A stretch of DNA of 64,000 nt from Lepus europaeus (taxonomy: Eukaryota; Chordata; Mammalia; Lagomorpha; Leporidae). A program made the position numbers and the translations under genes. Shown one piece after another: positions 57,701 to 63,700 of this stretch. Each line of letters opens with the position of its first letter. Position 1 is the stretch's first letter. Under the pieces are notes generated by a model. It saw only the letters and a program-made list of their open reading frames with translations, ran no database searches and was not told the DNA's origin. The stretch covers positions 13,054,540 through 13,118,539 of the forward strand of contig NC_084831.1 in assembly GCF_033115175.1 (NCBI RefSeq), written 5' to 3'.

Positions 57701-60700
57701 AGCCCGTGTTTGGGCCGCTATTACCCACATGGGAGACCCTGATGAAGATCCTGGCTCCTGGCTTCAGCCTGGCCCAGCCCTGGCCATTGCAGCCATCTGG
57801 GAAGTGTACCAGCAGATGGAAAGATCTCTGTCTTTCACTTTCTCTCTATAACTCAAATTTTCAAATAAATAAAATAAATCTTAAAAAAAAAAAAGAGGCC
57901 GAGGCCGGAGTGCCCTGTTCCCCAGGCCTGGGAGAGACAGACGCACCTCTGATGGGAAGACACTTCTTCCAGGCTTCATAGGATGCCTTTGGATCTCTCT
58001 TGAGCCACAGCTGAGCCTGGGCATGGATCTCGTTGCAATAAGGCTTCACTGTGGTGAGTGCCTCTACAGGGACATCCTGGAGGGAGCAAGGGGAGAGGTC
58101 AAGAGCGCATCTGAGCCCCAGGCCCCACAGCATGGCAAGCAGCTCGGGAAGGGCAGCGTGCAGATCTTCTGTTTCCACACAGGGGCTCCTATGAAACCAC
58201 CCGATCCAGCAGCACCTCCATACTGCACTTAAGGTCACTGACTGTGTGGGAAAGACATAGCTAGCTTCCTACACACAGCCCTGTAACAGCATACACTAAT
58301 TCCTACCCAGACTGATCTGAAGTTTCCTAAAGCACAAGTCTTCAAGGATAACGAACAGTCACCAGAACGCAAGGAGCCCTTTCTAACCAGAGTGAGCCCC
58401 AGCCGGCACTGTAAGCGGCTGCTCTGAAGTTTTGACCTCAGGACCTTGCTAATACTCTTCAAAAGGTGCCGAGGGCTCCAAAGAGCTTTTTTCGTTTGTG
58501 GTTATATCTACTGATATGTATTACATTAAAAATTAAAACTGAGAGATTTTAAAAATACTTATGAATTTATTCAAAATAATTACTTGTCAACCTAAATAAC
58601 ATTTTAAACATTTTCCCACGCAAAAATAATCTAGAGGAAGGAATGACACCATTTAATATTTTTGAAAATTGCTTAATGATTGCTTTAGGAATAAAGCAGT
58701 TAGACTCTCCTATCTGCTCCTGAATTTAAACTGTTGTGATACATTGTGTCAGTTAAGGGCATGAAAAAATTCCGGCCTCCACAGATAAACTTTTCGAAAA
58801 GGGAAGAATATTTTAATAGTTTATTTAATTGAACTTAACACCAAAATTCAACAAATTGAATATTCTTAAAGATTAGCTCTAGGGTCCAGTACTGTGGCGT
58901 AGCATATAAAGCCACAGCCTGCAGTGCCGGCATCCCATGTGGCCACTGGTTCAAGTCCTGGCTGCTTCACTTCTGATCCAGCTCTCTGCTGTGGCCTGGG
59001 AAAGCAGTAGAAGATGGCCCAAGTCCTTGGGCCCCTGCACCCAGGTGGAGACCCAGGGGAAGCTCCTGACTCCTGGCTTCGGATCAGCACAGCTCCAGCT
59101 GTTGCAGCCAATTGGGGAGTGAACCAGCGGATGGAAGACCTCTCTTTCTCTCTGTCTCTCCTTCTTTCTCTATGTAACTCTTTCAAGCAAAATAAATAAA
59201 TCTTTAAAAAAAAAAAAAAAAAAAGATCAGCTTTAATGTGAACTCTGAAAACACATCAATAACTTTAGTGAATATTCCAGGATACTAAACTTTATCTTCT
59301 ACTCACACAGGATACTCTAACATACACTGATCATTTGGAAAAATACTAGCACGTAGAGTTCTGTCAATTTTTCTTAAAGTGACATGCTTACTTCATTGAT
59401 TTTTGAAAGAAAACAGCTACCAAATATCCATGTCTGAACAACCACCACGTGCCTGTGTTAGCCATTCTTTCAAGCACAAGTGGGCTCTGCCTGGCTCAGC
59501 TCACGTCTCACATGGTGCTGGCCTTCAGGCCAATCACTGCCCCTGGGCTGCAGGAGGGGTGCTTCTGGTATACTTCCCATTTCTGCTATACTGGGCCTTA
59601 AGAAGACTAGCACTCAAGAGTGGAGACCTAATAAAATTAATCTGTGCTGCTTCCTCAAGGATGTTCTTGAATGAAAACAACACAGCAGTGCAGCACTGCC
59701 AGCGCAGCGGGTGAACCCGCTGCTCAGTCTCAGCCAGTGTTAGATTTGGCACATTAGCTCAAACATCAAGAGAGTGAAAAGGGCAAAGAGTGTCTTAGGG
59801 TAATTAGGAAAAGAATTTAGTCCTCACAGACTCCTGTTTGGAAGTCTTGGAACAGCTGGGGTCTGAGAACCCTATCTTGAGAAGTGGTGCTCTCTCTAGG
59901 TCAAACCAGAGCACAAAGCAAACACTGGGCTTCCATGCTTAGGGAGTAAGTAATTAGGCGAACATCTCCTTTTCCCTCATGTGGATGAAGTTCTACTTTT
60001 CAAAGACCAATTTCACTGCTAGGGAATCAGCTCTGAGGGGCAAAGTTTTTCCTCAAAGGGAAGCCCAACCCTGTCTTTCCTGAAGACTGTCTGGGCAGAC
60101 CTGGACAAGAACAGGCTAGATTCCCCCATGAGCATAAACCCTGGCGCTCTAATCCCCACTGAGGGATGGCCCATTCGGATGAGGAATGTAAGCAACTTGC
60201 TGAAAGTCTCAATGCCAGAAATGAACAGAGCTGGGATGTGACCTCAAGAAGTCTGCTTCAGAATCTAGAATGTCCAATCCATACTGCAAGGGCTAAGACA
60301 CCGGAGTAAGCTTTCTAGAAACTCAAGACATCAGACATGACCAGAGAAAGAGGTCATTATTCATAGGACTTCGCTTGCACTTCTGTATCTTCAAGTTCAG
60401 GACACACAGGTGCCCAGGGAACAAGGTGGGCTGCTGCCCTTCCTGCCCATCCCTCTTAGTCTCCCCAACTTGGCCCAGTACCTTGTTCTTCTTGCTGGTT
60501 GGAGCAGGTGGTTTAATCAGCTTCTGCAAGATCCGCAGGCACATGAGGGTAATGTTCTCAACAACCACGGGAGTCTTAATGTTCACAGCCATGAGGAAAA
60601 GGCTGAGAGCTAGGCATGGTCAGCAAAGGCAGAGTCACAATCACGAGAGACAGGCCAGCTGCACTAGCGGGGCCGCCCAAGTGTCATTTGCCCTCTGCTT

Positions 60701-63700
60701 CCCCCCTTCTAAAGTCAGGACTGCACAGTGAAGCCTCTCTTTGCTTCTAACTAGATGCTCCCCAAACTCACCACAGCGTAACCGGAGCTCCCAGCAACTG
60801 TCCTCCTTTGAGATGGAATCCGTCAGCAGCAGCATTTCATACTGCAGGCTACTCGCCTAGGAGGCCAAAAGGGAGAGACGTGAGTGGAGACAAGTCTGAA
60901 GAGTTAGTTCAAGCACTGGCGTTAGGTCCAAGTTCTGATCCAGAGCCTCAAAACTAAAATGCCTGCTCACTCACGGTGTCCCCGTGAGAGACAAAGGGTC
61001 TCGGGTGGAGACCCCTGTGTGCAGGCTCTCCCCGGGAACGTCCGTCTGAGATGAGCAGCTCTGCTGCTGGTGCCTTCGTCAGTCACCACAAAGGGACTGG
61101 AGGGGAGGTCGAGGGAAACGTAAGGAACATGAGGGGCGAGACCTAGAGGGCAGCTGTCCTGGTGTCTGCTCACCAGATCGGGGTTGGCCCAGTGGCCCTT
61201 GAGGGCAGTGGAGACTTTGCCAATGATCAGGTCATTCATTTGCTGCGTGGCTTCTGGATTATCTCTGGGTGGAGAGAGGCAAAGAAACAGAGTTGTGCTA
61301 TTGTTGATTGCTTGTGACCCATCATTCTGCCCGAAGAAGCCAAGGGAAAACCAACCAATGGCTAGGGCCACCTGCCCTGAAATTTTCTACCTCCTCCTCC
61401 TCTTCCCGACCCTCACAAAACCCTGGTCTATAATGAAAGGGCCCATCGCAGCCACCTTTCCTGGAAACAGACGCTAACTGAATGAAGAGCAGCACCAGCT
61501 TACAGGACCTGTAACCCAGGCTGCAGAGCCCACACTTGCTGCCTGGTGCATCACTCTCCAAAACCCAGAAGGCCACTTGGTCTTGTCACAGCTCTTTCCT
61601 CCTCTTCTCCACGTACCTCCATGTCCTTTCCCACAAGGCATCTACATTTCCCACTGTGGCCCTTTGCAATAATGTCTCCACTATGAGTAGAAAAGGCATA
61701 AATTGTATCATACTGCTCTTTTGCTTCTCCGTCATCACACGGAGGCTAAGACCCCACAGGATCTGGCCCTGACTCTCCTGCACATGCTGCCTTGTAGCCT
61801 CGGCTCCACTGGCTGCTTCCTTTGCATGCAGCCCTCTGCCGGAGATCTTGGCACGGCTTGTGCCCACTGTCAGGCAGCACTTTGCTCAGGTATTCACCCC
61901 CTCCAGGACGTCCTCCTCAGTGGTCTTAGGCAAAACAGCAAGGCCCCCTGCAAAATCAGGGTCACCCTTCTGCTATGTTTTTCTTCACCACTGTACTTCC
62001 TAAAATCACTCTACGTAATGGTTTCCCTGTAGTTCTCTCAGGCTGGAATGCAGGCCACGTAGGGGCAAGAACTTAATCTCCAGGGTCTAGAACAGTGCCT
62101 GGGGTAGCACATGCTCAGTACAAACTTGTTAAATGAGTGAATAAATAACTTAGCAAATAACATTTATCAAGCATCGAACCTGGCCCAGAATTTATGACAT
62201 ACACTTAGTAAATAAACCACACAAAACTCTGGGGCAGTCTCTGGTACACATGAGTACTGAATACTCAACAAATGCAAGTTAATAATTAGGAATTACTTCA
62301 TCCATCCTCACCACAAGTCTTTTGGGCGTTCACTACCATTAGCACTTTTCTGATGAGGAAAACAGAGGCTCGGAGAAATGAAGTAATTTGTCCACGGCCC
62401 AGGCAAAGCAGATACAGAGCTGGGTCTCTTTGGTCCAAACTCTAAGCTCTTGCTCCCTAAGCCCCAGCGCTCCACCACCTTCTTTCTGTAAGAGTTTCTA
62501 CAGTCCAAGTGTCCAGTCATTCCCTTCTCCTCCCTCACCAGGACACAACACAAATACAAGTCAAATAAACCATTTACAAGGAAATCCGAGATTCAGTGCT
62601 CCCTAGGATCACTCATTATACCCTAGATATCTTCTTGTTTTCCTCTTTTTATGCTATCTAGTCCATTTGGCCACCAGAAGCACAATTCTTGGCAGTTTTT
62701 AGTGCTCCCAACTTCGCTGCTGCCACTGACCCCAGTGCCAATAACATGGTACAGGCTCTCACCGAGTTAGGAGGCACATGAGCTGGCGGACCTCCTCCCT
62801 CATGGCCGCAGCCCCCCGGCGAAGATTATAATCAAACAGTTCCCGGATAAGTCCCTGGGAGACAAGGATGTGCCTCAGGGCTGGATTGGTGGCCAGGGCC
62901 CGCAGTAGTGTGATACAATGTTCTGTGACAGCTGAGGCACAGCCATAGCACTTGGTGGAGGAGGTGTGGCCACAGCCCAGGACAGATAAGGCGCGGTACT
63001 GGCTGGCAGTGAATGTGGGCTGCACAGAGGTCCGGGATGATTTGGTGGCTGCTTCCCTCTGCTGCAGGTCGTATTCCAACAACTCTTTGCGAGAAGCAAA
63101 CACTTTCTAAGAATAAAAGACAAAAAGAAAATAGCAATTAAGTAAAGAAAAAGAGGAATTAGCTTTGCTTTGGAAAATAAACTTTAAGTGCATTATATAA
63201 CTGAACATTCTCAATACTCTCTACCAGTTAGATATTTTATCTCCATTTTACAAAGGAAGACACTGAAGCTTGGAGAAGTTGGTTGACGAAGTAAGGGGCA
63301 GAGGCAGAAGTGAACTCCGACCACAGTCAGGCTCCCAACTCCCATGTCAAACTGTCTCTTACCGAACCTAAATGTCAGAAATGTATACACAAGTAGCAAA
63401 AACGGCACCCCAGTAATTTGAGGGGCAGGTAAACTGGCTGCTCTCCTTATATGAGGTGCCACTGTCAGTGGCCAGCCTCCCCTCCCGCAGAGATCAGGGC
63501 TGTAACATTCCAGTTAATGCTTGACCTACTCAGGGTGACTGCAGCTGGAGTGTCCTTACCCATCAAGCCTGCAAACAGCACACACCAGGAAACAAAAAAG
63601 AACGGAAATCTTGGTTTTCCATTTTTGAAAACCAGTAACCCCTCTACTAAAAGATGAGTTGTGAATGGCCAAGAAAAACTGATCTATGCAACCTGCCCAT

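Noticed and set aside
62940-63010. Cys/His-rich stretch in UBR4 window exon 2 as a second zinc finger
   Set aside because: The spacing does not match a zinc-finger family I can name, and it lies in the helical scaffold. Noted in the exon entry only.
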